DNA of 64,000 bases, from contig OW285192.1 of the NCBI GenBank assembly GCA_935421135.1, positions 19,383,001 to 19,447,000 on the forward strand, given 5' to 3'. Source of the DNA: Bugulina stolonifera. Its lineage: Eukaryota; Bryozoa; Gymnolaemata; Cheilostomatida; Bugulidae. Under the pieces are notes generated by a model. That model saw nothing but the letters and a program-made list of their open reading frames with translations, ran no database searches and was not told the origin of the DNA. Position numbers and translations under genes: made by a program. Positions 1-12,094 of this stretch are shown here, in pieces (position 1 is the first letter of the stretch; every line of letters starts with the position of its first letter).

Positions 1-424
1 CTAGTTTGTTTCTACCTTTATTCTGTTTTCGTGTACTTCAAAAGTAGATGACTATTGCTGTTATACTTTGGTTGAAACTAAATCAATAAATACATGTGTT
101 ACAACTATAAAATAACTCATTTTGTATCATAATAAACTCGCCCATTTAATAATCGCAATAAATGCAGCAGCAAAAAGTAAGTGTCCCTTGCTCTGATGCG
201 ATTTTAGAATTTGTCCCTTTCTACCAAAAAGTTTGGGCATCCCTGGTATATAGTTGTAGTACAGTGTACTTATGTATGTATGGTAGTAATAATACATGTA
301 CAACTGTATAGAGAGATTATGAGAGACTGGAGCAATACTATATAAAGGGTTATTGGTTCATTAAAATGATATTATTACTTTGTATATATGTTATACTAAT
401 ACACTACTATAATATTTGTCACAG

Positions 425-508
425 AATTAGCTACTAGAGATAATGTAGAGTTAATAGAGGAGATGATACACCAGTTTAGCCACCACTGGTTCCAGTGTCT
501 GTACTGAT
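425..508 (+). CDS. candidate terminal coding exon, unknown gene
   Basis: A likely acceptor (TTTGTCACAG) precedes an open stretch that ends at TGA 506-508. Read with one base carried in from an upstream exon, it encodes about 27 residues containing LATRDNVELIEEM and then HWFQCLY at the carboxyl end. The acidic, helix-like composition differs from the AT-rich surroundings, so it looks like the last exon of a plus-strand gene starting left of the window. I do not recognise the family, and no second exon can be seen here. Confidence 0.35.
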
Positions 509-1074
509 AAACAGGATTCAAATTAAATACCTTTCTGTATTATTTGAGTAATGATAAGAATCATATGTCTTACTGTATACTTTATGGTAGTTATCTCCTC
601 TAATCACTTAATTATTTTATCTCAAGTATTTGTATTGATACACCATCAGTATAACAGTAACTACAGTATAACACACCTAGACAATATACCCCAATGGATA
701 GGCTACCTACATATATGTCTTGTATATGACTGGGTAGGTCAAAAGCCTTATGAGGAGACAAACACCACTATTCATAGAATACAGACTAAATAGATCTATT
801 TAGCCTAAATAGATAATTATGGGAATATAAATACATAATATACATGTGGTATATTACATAATTATAATGTACATGTATTATGTAATACTATATTATATAC
901 AATACAATGTATGTATATAGAACATAGTCTGCAGCTTAAAGTTACAGTAATGGTTGCTAATAGTGATCATAAAACAAATATTAGAGTTACCCATAAAATA
1001 ATAATTCTCTAATATGCATTAAATGTACAAGTATATTATAAAATTATCTTCTACATAACTATCATACTATCTGC

Positions 1075-1120
1075 AGTAACTATCATAATAATATATTATA
1101 ATATTATTATGATAGTTACT
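1075..1120. repeat. perfect inverted repeat (20-bp arms, 6-nt loop)
   Basis: The left arm AGTAACTATCATAATAATAT is the exact reverse complement of the right arm, and the two are separated by ATTATA. It could form a hairpin or cruciform. No transposon-like flanks were seen. Confidence 0.85.
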
Positions 1121-1790
1121 GTCTTGGCTTGGTAAATAAAGACATATAGACTGTCCCAGTACTTTACTCCCAGACCTGTTGTAGAGGTCTATGCATTGTA
1201 GTTGTACTAATAGTTGAATAACATAACTGTAGCTATACTAATATGTATTACAATGTGATACACATTAAAATATAATAGTCATATATATTACACCTATAGT
1301 ATAATTCTTATAATTTATTATAGCATAAGTTTGAATACTAACCTTTCTCTTGCCTTCATCTTTTATATTATTGTGTTCTGGACTATAGCCTTAGATCCTG
1401 AACCTGGTAGAGTGTAACAGATACTTAGCTGTCAAACACAAGTGGTGTTGTAAAAATGGCATTTAATCTCAAGTGTTTCAGTCTGTATGCAGGAAGATAT
1501 GAACTACTACACTATATTAGCATAACTAAGGTGTGGGCTACAGCATATACACTCTGATATACTCTATAATTATGTAGACTGCACTCAGGCCAATAACATG
1601 TGTATATATATATATACACGTCATAATGTACATGTACCTACCCCTATACCATGCATTCACATACCTATTATACTAAGGTCATTATTGCATTGCATCCCAG
1701 CATTAGACATGCCAAAATCTCTGCATATTATTATGAAATAAAACTTCTAACGATATTTAGTTTTCAATTAAATGTTGAAATTTCCATCAA

Positions 1791-1809
1791 GGGGGGGGGG
1801 GGGGGGGGG
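1791..1809 (+). repeat. G homopolymer of 19
   Basis: Nineteen consecutive G residues sit in a strongly AT-rich region. The run is G-quadruplex-capable, and the exact length is likely to be unreliable in any assembly. Confidence 0.85.
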
Positions 1810-2385
1810 CTGAGGCCATCATTTCATCTTTGAGATGAATGATATTCTCTCCTTGTTATTGATTTAAAATGTGTTTTTCCTACTTGGCTACCTGAATTTT
1901 CAGATGTGGCCCAGTTCTCAATTGTGCCAACTGGACAAAAGGCCAAACTGAGATAATAGGCATTTAGTGACAAAACCACAATGAAGTTATATAGTAAATT
2001 CTAATATTTGAAGTTTCATAATAGGGTCAATAATTTAACTAGAGCTTCAATTTTTTTTGTGATGATGAAGTTTGCCACTCTTCACTACAAGCAACTGATA
2101 ACTCCATTTTTTCCGTTTTGCCAGTTGACACATTTGTGAACTAGGCCAGCGATAGTCTTGTGTAATTGTTATTATGATATAGCCCTTTTTCTGAATCATA
2201 AAAGTATTAAACACATAAATTATAAATAAATGCACACTTTTTCACAGTTAATATGACAATATAATCTATGTTGATGTTTACAGAATTCGGTAGTAATCGA
2301 TGTATGCATAATCATATTGTTATGGTGCTTATTCTTTAGTTTTCAGTTTTATCATATTTGGATATTTATTCGTATAATTAGTAGC

Positions 2386-2550
2386 AGGTTACACAGATCT
2401 ACACTGTTATGATGTATGATACTTACAGGTTACACAGATCTACACTGTTATGATGTATTATACTTACAGATTACACAGATCTACACTGTTATGATGTATT
2501 ATACTTACAGGTTACACAGATCTACACTGTTATGATGTATTATACTTACA
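2386..2550. repeat. 41-bp tandem repeat, 4 copies
   Basis: The unit begins AGGTTACACAGATCTACACT and is repeated four times with single-base differences. The array is non-coding. Confidence 0.85.
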
Positions 2551-3470
2551 GTGTGCACGATTTATTAGTCAGCAAGTCAACACACATCATTCTCTAGGTA
2601 CATACATTGTACACAGTAGATAGTAGTGTACTTTCAGCTAGTAGCTAGCTGACTAGTCAATAAATGTTACATAATGTAGTCTACTCTCTGTTATTGGGCT
2701 GAAAAGACTCAGCTCTAACATATTATATAATACACTGCACAATTAAATTTATTCTAGAGGAAACCTAGTCTAAGGTATTAGCACTTATTCAAAATTGAAA
2801 GTCATAATACTTGCTGAGCATAGTATACATTAGAATAGAATAGATACAGGGCACCTGGTAGGCATTACAATACACAACAACAGGTTCTTCAAAACAATCT
2901 TAAAGGAAAAGTTGATAAATTTTATATCAACCATTATTATGGTGAAGAAATTCTCAAGTATGAATGGTTTGGGATAGGATAATCTCTCTGATGTACAATT
3001 AATCACTTGATACATCTTGTTACTATTGTTCTCACACTTCTACTGTTTAATTGCTACAGTTTCACTTGCCTCAAGTAAAATACGACTCCCACAGAACACA
3101 GTGGTAGGGGTTTAATACGACTCCCATAGAACACTGTGGTAAGGGTTTTGTTTCAATGCCAACGTAGTAAATCAGGTTACATGCGTTGTACAACAATTCA
3201 ATGTAGGTAAGGTATCTATCACCAAACGTTACCCTATTGCCCACTGAACATCACCATGTCTGTGTATTCTTTGCTTTGGGGTTTGCGCTCTAATAGAGGG
3301 GTACTGCTAAATACTGTATTTATGATAACTTATTATTAAGGGTATCAACACTGACTTGCCAATAAGAACAGATAATTAAATTTAATTTATTCTTTGTGCA
3401 AAGCTTTTAATACCTAATTACTGAATGTAGCAGTTGTAGAAATTCTACTGTAGGGTAACATTGTGAATAT

Positions 3471-3641
3471 ACATAAGGGTGCGTGTAGACTGGTATATAG
3501 CAAGTGGGTATACATGTAGAGCTACTACACATAAGGGTACGTGTAGACTAGTATATAGCCAGTGGGTATACATGTAGAGCTAATATACATAAGGGTACGT
3601 GTAGACTAGTATATAGCCAGTGGGTATACATGTAGAGCTGC
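3471..3641. repeat. 58-bp tandem repeat, 3 copies
   Basis: The unit starts ACATAAGGGTACGTGTAGAC and recurs at 3471, 3529 and 3587 with a few substitutions. Confidence 0.8.
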
Positions 3642-3927
3642 AGACTATAATATATGAACAGGTCATATGAATAGTTGCATGCCTACCAGATTTGCTAGCT
3701 AGTGGATTCTAGGGAGGCATGTTTACCCATAAAGTAGCAGTTGAGTACCTGTTGCCTGACAATGTCGTATTCTATAACATATGCATGTACGATATTCTAT
3801 AATATGCATGTATGATATTCTATGATATTATATGTATGTACGATAGTCTATAATATATGCATATACGATATTCCATAATAATAATACAATATGTAGGCTA
3901 TGTATGATATTCTACAGAGAAAGTAGA

Positions 3928-4956
3928 ATGTACAGTGATGCAGTACGACTACACCACTGTATATAACATATAGTGATACAGTACGACTACACCACTGTAT
4001 ATAACATATAGTGATACAGTACGACTACACCACTGTATATAACATGTAGTGATGCAGTACGACTACACCACTGTATATAACATATAGCGATACAGTACGA
4101 CTACACCACTGTATATAACATGTAGTGATGCAGTACGACTACACCACTGTATATAACACGTAGTGATGCAGTACGACTACACCACTGTATATAACATGTA
4201 GTGATGCAGTACGACTACACCACTGTATATAACATATAGCGATACAGTACGACTACACCACTGTATATAACATGTAGTGATGCAGTACGACTACACCACT
4301 GTATATAACACGTAGTGATGCAGTACGACTACACCACTGTATATAACATGTAGTGATGCAGTACGACTACACCACTGTATATAGCATGTAGTGATGCAGT
4401 ACGACTACACCACTGTATATAACATGTAGTGATGCAGTACGACTACACCACTGTATATAACATGTAGTGATGCAGTACGACTACACCACTGTATATAACA
4501 TATAGCGATACAGTACGACTACACCACTGTATATAACATGTAGTGATGCAGTACGACTACACCACTGTATATAGCATGTAGTGATGCAGTACGACTACAC
4601 CACTGTATATAACATGTAGTGATGCAGTACGACTACACCACTGTATATAACATGTAGTGATGCAGTACGACTACACCACTGTATATAACACGTAGTGATG
4701 CAGTACGACTACACTACTGTATATAACATGTAGTGATGCAGTACGACTACACCACTGTATGTAACATATAGCGATACAGTACGACTACACCACTGTATAT
4801 AACATGTAGTGATGCAGTACGACTACACCACTGTATATAACATGTAGTGATGCAGTACGACTACACCACTGTATATAACATGTAGTGATACAGTACGACT
4901 ACACTACTGTATATAACATGTAGTGATGCAGTACGACTACACCACTGTATATAACA
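3928..4956. repeat. 38-bp minisatellite, about 27 copies
   Basis: The unit contains CAGTACGACTACACCACTGT and repeats with few substitutions (GATGCAG or GATACAG; CATGT, CATAT or CACGT). On the minus strand each unit contains ATATACAG, an acceptor-like sequence. The array ends about 10 bp from the donor of the candidate minus-strand exon at 4966-5127. Confidence 0.92.
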
Positions 4957-4965
4957 GAATAATAC

Positions 4966-5127
4966 CTGCATAACCAGTGACTGCTGCTGCTCTACAATAG
5001 CAACTGGAACCTTCAGCTGCTGCACTATCTCTGTTAGATTGGGTAAAATAGTCAACAAGGGGTGGATATGGAACGTAAGTACAGCAGGGAGCAACTGATC
5101 TGTGAAAGTGTTTGAACCAATAATCAT
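4966..5127 (-). CDS. candidate coding exon, unknown gene
   Basis: A 54-codon minus-strand reading starts at ATG 5127 and stops exactly at a donor (ATGCAG|GTATTA). The peptide has hydrophobic and Gln-rich stretches (TEIVQQLKVPV, VEQQQS) and could be helical. The composition is unlike the shadow peptides read from arrays. Array sequence begins immediately downstream of the donor, as it does in the better-supported genes of this window. No partner exon was identified, and I do not recognise the family. Confidence 0.3.
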
Positions 5128-6114
5128 GTCTCAGGGTGGAAAATATACTTCAGATTGGATTACATGATAGTCGACATACTGATATAGTATTAATTATAAT
5201 ACAATGTAACTAATTGGTATAATGCTGTATTGAATTGTGTTAATAATACAATATAGTAATAACCCCAATAGTCTCTAGTCTCTTTTTCTATACCCACCCC
5301 TGAGCAGTCCAGTCATTATGTGTCTCTAAATGAGACGATACTTGTATTTTTGTAGATAAATAAAATCTTTTGGACAGAGTTTTGTGTCGATTGAAGATAG
5401 ACTAGGTTGGTGGCAGAGGGGTCACCCTACTTAGTTACCAAAGGGTGAGTCAGGTATTCAACTACAGCCTACCTACATTGATGAAGGGACAGTGAATGAC
5501 ATAGATATGATATAAAAATCTATGGTGAGTAATATTGAGAGGTGATAGCCAGGTGAGCTCAGGATTGACAGATATATCATAGACTGAGCTCACCTTATTG
5601 ACTAGTGTGTGGGTGGGGGGGATTCTATAACTCCCATTTTATTTACATGCTGCTTTACATCATAAGGCTGCCACTGGGTTCAGCAAATAAATTTTGTAGG
5701 CCTACATACAATGTATATTACATAACATACATTATTATATAATCTACATGCAGTTTTTTAAAAAATAATACAGCTTCCAAAGTTTTCCATGCCCACCTAT
5801 TATTGCCAAATACCATGCAACATCCCTTCTTAAGTCTTTTCCTTCTCTACATTTTCATACTATTTATAATTGTTCCCACAGTATTTATACACATTTACTA
5901 CATAGTATGTAGCGTGGGCACTCCTCCACTCCATCCACTGATGAATGTGATGATCATAAAAAGGGGAACAAATCCTTTTTTATCACAATTTTTATCTATG
6001 AGTCCTCATGGTCTGTAATGTCACATTTATACTCGTGTGTAGCCTGTAGCCTGTAAACAGAAATGAGCAGCAGATGTATTTTATATTCTTTTAGTAATAG
6101 TAATTTATTAAATG
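5128..6114. other. non-coding stretch
   Basis: No supportable gene, RNA or repeat array was seen here. Confidence 0.4.
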
Positions 6115-7036
6115 CAGGGCTCTCAACTTGATAAAGTGAAAAATCCTAATAAAATGTTGAATTGAGGAAAAAGATGCCACTGCGGGGCCAGAGGCCCGCC
6201 AGCCTATGACGCGGGCTGCCTGGGAGGGCGGCTGAGCGCCCTCTCGCGTTTGAAAATTTTTTAACCGTGTCATCTAAAATGGCACCAGTTCATGCAATTC
6301 TAGTCATATTTTACTTAAAATGTGCTGTGCTTGGTAGAGGTTGGAACATGCAACTTGTGTGTATTTATTTGGTAGAACAAACAAAGATGCAAATAGGGCA
6401 TACAGTATATACATGTACAGAGTAGATGTAGGTGGTGGAGATAGTGGAAAGTATTGTGTATATATACAATAACAGATAACTATATGACACCATAATACAG
6501 ATTTAAACAAAATACAGATATAGCCTATATCTGTATGGCTCCAAGTGGAAGTGGAACAAATGAGGTGGGTGCACAGTGCATGCAAAATGTTTGAGATGTT
6601 TTGACTTGTCTCCCTTGTTTTCTTGTCACTATCTAAAATGTTATATATTTGTGGGTAAACAGTAGTACTTGGGACTTTCTAACACAAAAATATTTGCAAC
6701 ATATGCAATCACATATCTCTTATGTGTTATTTTGTAAAACCTATTAATATCAAACTGAAAAATACATTAGACATCCATTTGATTCAAATAATAAATTGAC
6801 TAGGTTAGCGACTTCTCAACCCGTATTGATTCCATTGGACAGACTTTGTTTGTGTATGGCCTTGGTGCTAGTTAGCCTACTAGCAAAGGGAGTACTCTCT
6901 TTGCTACTAGTAACAAATCCTAACACAATAGCAAAATCCGAACAGTGAGTGGAAAATATGGAAATCCGTCCGAATGCCCAAAAGGGAAGGACAAATCCGA
7001 ACAATTTGGATTTAATCCGAGTAGTTGAGAGCCCTG
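6115..7036. mobile_element. hAT-like MITE, 922 bp, with TIRs and target duplication
   Basis: The element starts CAGGGCTCTCAACT and ends with the matching inverted sequence AGTTGAGAGCCCTG. The direct repeat TTAAATG flanks both ends (6108-6114 and 7037-7043). Termini starting CAGGG and a 7-8-bp duplication are typical of hAT elements. No transposase frame is visible inside, so this is a non-autonomous copy. It contains an unusually GC-rich patch near 6180-6245. Confidence 0.85.
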
Positions 7037-7642
7037 TTAAATGTACATGTAGGTCTACAGTCTACTTGTCTACTGCAGTGCTTCTGAAAATGATGGGGTA
7101 CATGTAATTTAGCTACCACATTCGGTTAGTTAGACTATAATTTATACTGGGTAACCAACAATGAGCCAATGAAAGAAACATGCTTCATTGCTTATACACA
7201 ACACAACAAATACAAGTAGTGGCTATGCAGCATGTAGACTAGAAGTTATATTCTCTCGCTGGTTACGGTGTGGAAGTTGTGTCCTCTTGCTTCGCTCATG
7301 GAAGTTGGCTTCTCATGGCACTATCGGTTCCGCGCCTGTAGGTTCAAAATAAGCCAATAGCAATGTAGGAAACAAATATTGAATATAGCAACCCAACTTA
7401 GTTTGCTTTCAGAGGTTACTTCCGCCATTAATCAAGATATTAAACTGCAAGAGTAATAATATTATTATGATTATATTGATATTTATATAATAATTATAAC
7501 TATATACTTACTATAGATATTTTTTAGAAGTTTATTGTATTAGTTAACAACATACAACTATCGTTATACAATAGTTCATGTTACTCATATTCAAAGGGTA
7601 TTCGAATTACTGAGCTTCAGCTAACATACATGAGAGGGTACA
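7037..7642. other. upstream region of the 7643 gene
   Basis: No coding sequence was seen. The segment holds the presumed promoter and 5' leader of the following gene. No promoter motif could be assigned with confidence. Confidence 0.35.
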
Positions 7643-10600
7643 ATGGAAGTGTACGACGCTTTAAATTTGGATGACAGGAGTGATTGGAGAGCTTGGAACA
7701 CTAACGTTGAGGTAGGTAATAGGTCTAGTCAAGCACGAATATAAGTTTTAAGCTGTAAGTTGAGGTAACGCACAAACTGAACAATTTTATCACTGACTAC
7801 TGAGCACTTTGGTAGCTCTTACTCTAACTCAACTGTAACAACAGAGCACGTGTAATGTAAATATCCGACTATGGGTAACCCACAGCCTACGCACCATTTC
7901 CACTAGGAACAAGGCAGCCAAAGGACTGACCAATAACTCTAAACAACCCTAGATTGCCAATAGAGTCCTAGTGATTCAGGGATTTTGAGCAAACGAGACC
8001 AGAGACAGACTGTTTGCTCTTGCTTCTTGGTAATTACATAAACAGGTCTGATGTATCCATCATGTAGGCTAATTGTATGTGCAAGTATTATGTACCGCTC
8101 CACTAGGTGCTCTTGGTCCTCAGTTTCACTGGGGAATTAGGTTAGGGTGCTTCTCGGTAGTGCTAGCCCTTATCTCTCAAAATGGCTGAGCATATTAGAG
8201 ACAGATGTTATTTTATTGCACACTAAATCACAGCCGAGTTACTACAGAAAATGCGGCACTTCTAGGCCTATGCAAAACGGTTATCACTCAGAATCTGAGA
8301 GGCCAATGATTCATCAACCTACATTAATGCCCTTTATTATTTGAAAATCCTCACACCCTATACATCGTCGAGAAGTATGACCATGACAATAAAAACACAT
8401 TACAATAAACACCCGGGTGGATACGACCTAGTAGGCCTAAAACATTACAAGGAAAGTACAACGTAGTAGCTACAATTACAATCAGTATGTAGGCCTAATG
8501 GCCTTGGGCCTGCTTTATTGGTACATCTATTTACAGGATTAAGATTAAGTATGCCGATATACAGTATTGAATTACTCTAGTCATCTAGTGTTTGTAATAT
8601 TATATGGTCCACTGAAGGCTGTCTAGTGTCTACCATACACGGATGATGAATTGCTAAAAGCTGTGGCCCGGCATGGTGCCCATTGCCCTATGATCAATGA
8701 TCAATGATGATGATAGTGGTAGGCCTAATGATTTGATTATGGTCATTATTGGCATTAGGCCTGCATACATCGAATTTTACTTTTTTCTAGGTTACACTAG
8801 ATCATCATGAGTTGGGTACTCCTCAATAGTTCAAGTTCTATCGCTAAGTTTGCTCGCTGTGTGATTTTATTCGTGGCACGTAGGAGGTCGTGTGGTGGTC
8901 CGACGGAGGTCGTGTGGTGGTCCAACGGAGGTCGTGTGGTGGTCCAACGGAGGTCGTGTGGTGGTCTGATGGAGGGTGTGTGGTGGTCTAATGGAGGGTG
9001 TGTGGTGGTCTAATGGAGGGTGTGTGGTAGTCTGACAGAGGGTGTGTGGTGGTCTGACGGAGGGTGTGTGGTGGTCTAATGGAGGGTGTGTGGTGGTCTG
9101 ACAGAGGGTGTACGGTGGTCTGATGGAGGGTGTGTGGTGGTCTGATGGAGGGTGTGTGGTGGTCTGACGGAGGGTGTGTGGTGGTCTGACGGAGGGTTTA
9201 CTTGCTCTGTTGCTCAGCAGTTGTTAAAACTGTGTGCTGTTGTACTTTTAGACGTTTCTTGGGATTCACTATGAGACTCAGTTATCATCCTTTACCCTGG
9301 TTGAAGATGTCTACAAAAGACTGAAGATAACAGAGACGGACCTACCAAGGATGATGCTACTGAAGCGTGTGCAAGCAGCATTGGGTAATGGAGTGGAACT
9401 GTTTGGGTAGGTCTAGGCCTGCTATCTGACTCACTGCTCTAGGACATGGTAGTCTACCATCACTTGCTGCGTTTCTTATCTACATGTATTAACATGTAAC
9501 CTACAGTCTATCAGTGTCTTTCCAACATAAGTTTCAGTTTTGAGCGGAATTATCAACAAAGTTCCCTGCTATGGCGCAAGTGACCTCAGCCTACGAGAGA
9601 CTCGAGTGCATCACTAAGCAATAGATGGTTTGCTCCGACACAGTTTCATCCTGGTTTATACCACTATCTGCTCAAATTTATTTGTGGCCTGGGCTAGTTC
9701 CTTATGCTGCAGGCCCTATTTCGCTAGCTATCATAGGTCTAACCTAGCCTAGCTGTGTAACTAGGAGATAGCCTATGATCTAATATGTTGGTCTACTTGC
9801 ATTGTCGTACCAATGCAATAGAATGATTTATAACAACGATTGAATGTTTGTGCTGTCATCTGTTGCAGACAAGACTACTTTGTAAATATGAAATCCAAGC
9901 AGTACCCTGAGATATCCACACAGGAGTTGACTAAACATTCCACGGGAAAGTCAGAGTTAGAGGTTAGGAAGACTGCAGTAGCTATGAACAATCCACCTAC
10001 AGCCCAAGTTAACATGGTGAGTTGGAAACCTTATACATGTACTAAATAGGAGTTATCCTACCTAACACGTGTACTAAATAGGAGTTATCATACCTTACAC
10101 GTGTACTAAATAGGAGTTATCATACCTTACACGTGTACTTGTTAGATGTCCTCTTACACTTATGCTGGATGGGAGTTATCTTACCTCATGCATATACTAA
10201 ATGGGAGTTATGTTACCTTTGGTATGTGGTTTATATTGTAGAATGTGACATATGAAGAGGCATGTGCTCTCTCATACTTCCGTGAAGGGGAAATAATGAA
10301 AGGGCTGAAGGAGATATCTGGAGTGGCGTATATGCCAGTCATTGTGAATGAAGTGAGAGCAATGGTGGCCAGTGAAGCCATCATGTACGCTACAGACTCA
10401 GCTACCCTCCTGCGCAAACAACCTCAGGAATCTGTCAATTATATTGACTTAAACCAGCTGTACAGTGAGATGACAGAGAAGATGCCGTCATTGGTTAAGA
10501 TATTAGACTTTATTAAGCATGCGGTGCCGACAGGCAAACGACAGAAGGATACCTACAGTCAAGAGAAGCGTGAGGCTATCATTGCATCAATACTCTCCAA

Positions 10601-11273
10601 GTGCCTGTGTTCGTTTGACTCTAAACTAGATGCGTATAAAGTGCAGCTCTCCTCCCTCTTACTAAACAGCGGCACGGCCGGTGAGTTTGAGCTGGACCTG
10701 CTAGCTGAGACCAATGATACGTATCCTTACAAACAGAAGAAAAGGTTTGTTCAGCGTAGCAGTGCTGGCACGGGACCAAAGAGCGATATAGTACTCTACA
10801 AGGGCAAAGACGGCAAGTCTAAGATGGTAAATCTCTACGACCTTGTCAAATATGACCCTGCAGATGGATCTGCAGGGGAGGGCGAGGAGGGTAGAGAAAC
10901 TACCCGAGATTTATCCATCTGTTTGGATGGAGATACTGACCAGAAGCCCTTTCTGGTGGTGAGCAAGTCACCAAGTCGGGCTAGAAGGAGGAGAAGAGGT
11001 GGCAGAGCTTGGAAACCCTACAGAGCAGCTCCGAGGGAGACCCCACAGGGTTCAGTTTTGGCAGCGGAAGGGGTTAGTGGGGAAGCTATAGCAGCTGCTA
11101 CTGACACTGAGAATATAATTGGTCAAGATCAAGTTCTAACTGACCTATCAGAAGATATTATGCAATCTGAGGTTGTTGTAGAAGGAGATGCAGGGCTCAC
11201 CGAGGTGGGGACAAATGAACAGGAAGTGGACCATGGTAACTGTTTGGAGGTTGTAACAGAGGAGACAGTCTAA
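7643..11273 (+). CDS. four-exon gene, uncharacterised 467-aa protein
   Basis: I assembled exons 7643-7711, 9252-9406, 9869-10016 and 10242-11273. All junctions are GT-AG and the phases agree (0, 2, 0), giving 467 residues. The start is the ATG at 7643 (MEVYDALNLDDRSDW); a nearby upstream ATG leads to an immediate stop. The amino half is predicted helical. A central segment (KILDFIKHAVPTGKRQKDT, then a helical Ala/Ile-rich part and QLSSLLLNSG) resembles, from memory only, a poorly described group of invertebrate proteins that are often transposon-associated. The carboxyl third is low-complexity and acidic except for a basic cluster, SRARRRRRGGRAWKPYR, that could be a nuclear-localisation or nucleic-acid-binding patch. 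Introns 1 and 3 contain minisatellites. I assign no function. The exon structure is well supported; the identity is unknown. Confidence 0.7.
8882..9197. repeat. 22-bp minisatellite, about 14 copies
   Basis: The unit is like GGAGGGTGTGTGGTGGTCTG plus two bases. It lies in intron 1 of the 7643 gene, ending about 55 bp before exon 2. It is strand-asymmetric (G-rich on plus). Confidence 0.9.
10022..10215. repeat. degenerate tandem repeat of about 33 bp, about 6 copies
   Basis: Units contain GTACTAAATAGGAGTTATC. The array starts a few bases after the exon 3 donor (AACATG|GTGAGT) and fills most of intron 3 of the 7643 gene. Confidence 0.8.
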
Positions 11274-11726
11274 CAGGACCAGTCTGATTGACTCCAATTT
11301 GAATATGAGTCTGTACATAATGTTGGGTTGTTAGTTTATGTATATCATATTATTATAATATTCAATATAGTATTATTTGACATGCAGTGCACATTCATAC
11401 ACCAGCTATTCAATCCATATGTTCACACAAGATAGTCATGATGATATGAATGACACTGTGCTCCTTCTGTCTTATTGTTCTATTGTTTTTGTGAGTGATA
11501 AATGAATCAGTTGGGCATTATAATACATATACTGCAGTTACTTTGTATTCTATGCTTTTATTTGACTAATATTGGTTAATTTGTACAATTGATGATTACA
11601 ATTTTCAATACATCAAGTGTTTATTGTCTACATCACTATTTTCCATCTATATTGTAAATCAACATGTAGAAGCATTTGTTAGGTGCTCTTCCAATGTTCA
11701 ATCCTCATAAGCCCCTGAAAGAGTAG
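11274..11726. other. 3' region of the 7643 gene
   Basis: AT-rich sequence after the stop codon, presumably 3' UTR and intergenic. No canonical AATAAA is evident close to the stop. Confidence 0.35.
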
Positions 11727-11930
11727 GAGGTGGCTCAGTGGGTTAGAGCGCTGAAGGTCCAGGGTTGGAATCCCGCTACTGACTACTGGGCCTTTGTGCC
11801 TATACACCAAAACAGTAAATTCCTGGAGCCTGCATTTGCTTTCCAGCAATAGTTGTATCCTCAACAAAGAGTTGTCATAATGCTTATGGTGTAGGAGTTC
11901 AATGAGGAGTTGTGCGCCCTTGGCCAAAGA
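11727..11930 (+). mobile_element. candidate tRNA-derived SINE
   Basis: There is an A-box-like sequence (TGGCTCAGTGGGTTAGAGCG) at about 11731 and a B-box-like sequence (GGTTGGAATCCC) at about 11763. The two are only about 32 bp apart, so there is no room for an intact anticodon arm and this is not a functional tRNA. An unrelated tail follows. The right boundary is approximate, and no poly-A or target duplication was identified. Confidence 0.5.
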
Positions 11931-12094
11931 TGTTGGAACATTCCTCTGCGACTTCCTTCAAAAACTGGTGTCGGAAGTATCTTTTTGTTTACTATCTAGA
12001 ACATCACGACGGACCGGCCGGCTAACCATAGTCTATTAATTCCCATTTCCGTTGCCAATTTCCGTTTTCTAATGAATCTGAATTATTGCTTGCT

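Larger units (their letters stand above)
509..2385. other. AT-rich non-coding stretch
   Basis: I see no gene here. The stretch is AT-rich, with short open frames that look random, one perfect palindrome (1075-1120) and one G homopolymer (1791-1809), each listed separately. Confidence 0.5.

Noticed and set aside
10208..10417. Minus-strand frame over the start of exon 4 of the 7643 gene
   Set aside because: It is a shadow of the exon, which is supported by four phase-consistent splice junctions.
11731..11775. A functional tRNA gene
   Set aside because: The A and B boxes are too close and no anticodon stem or acceptor stem pairing is present.
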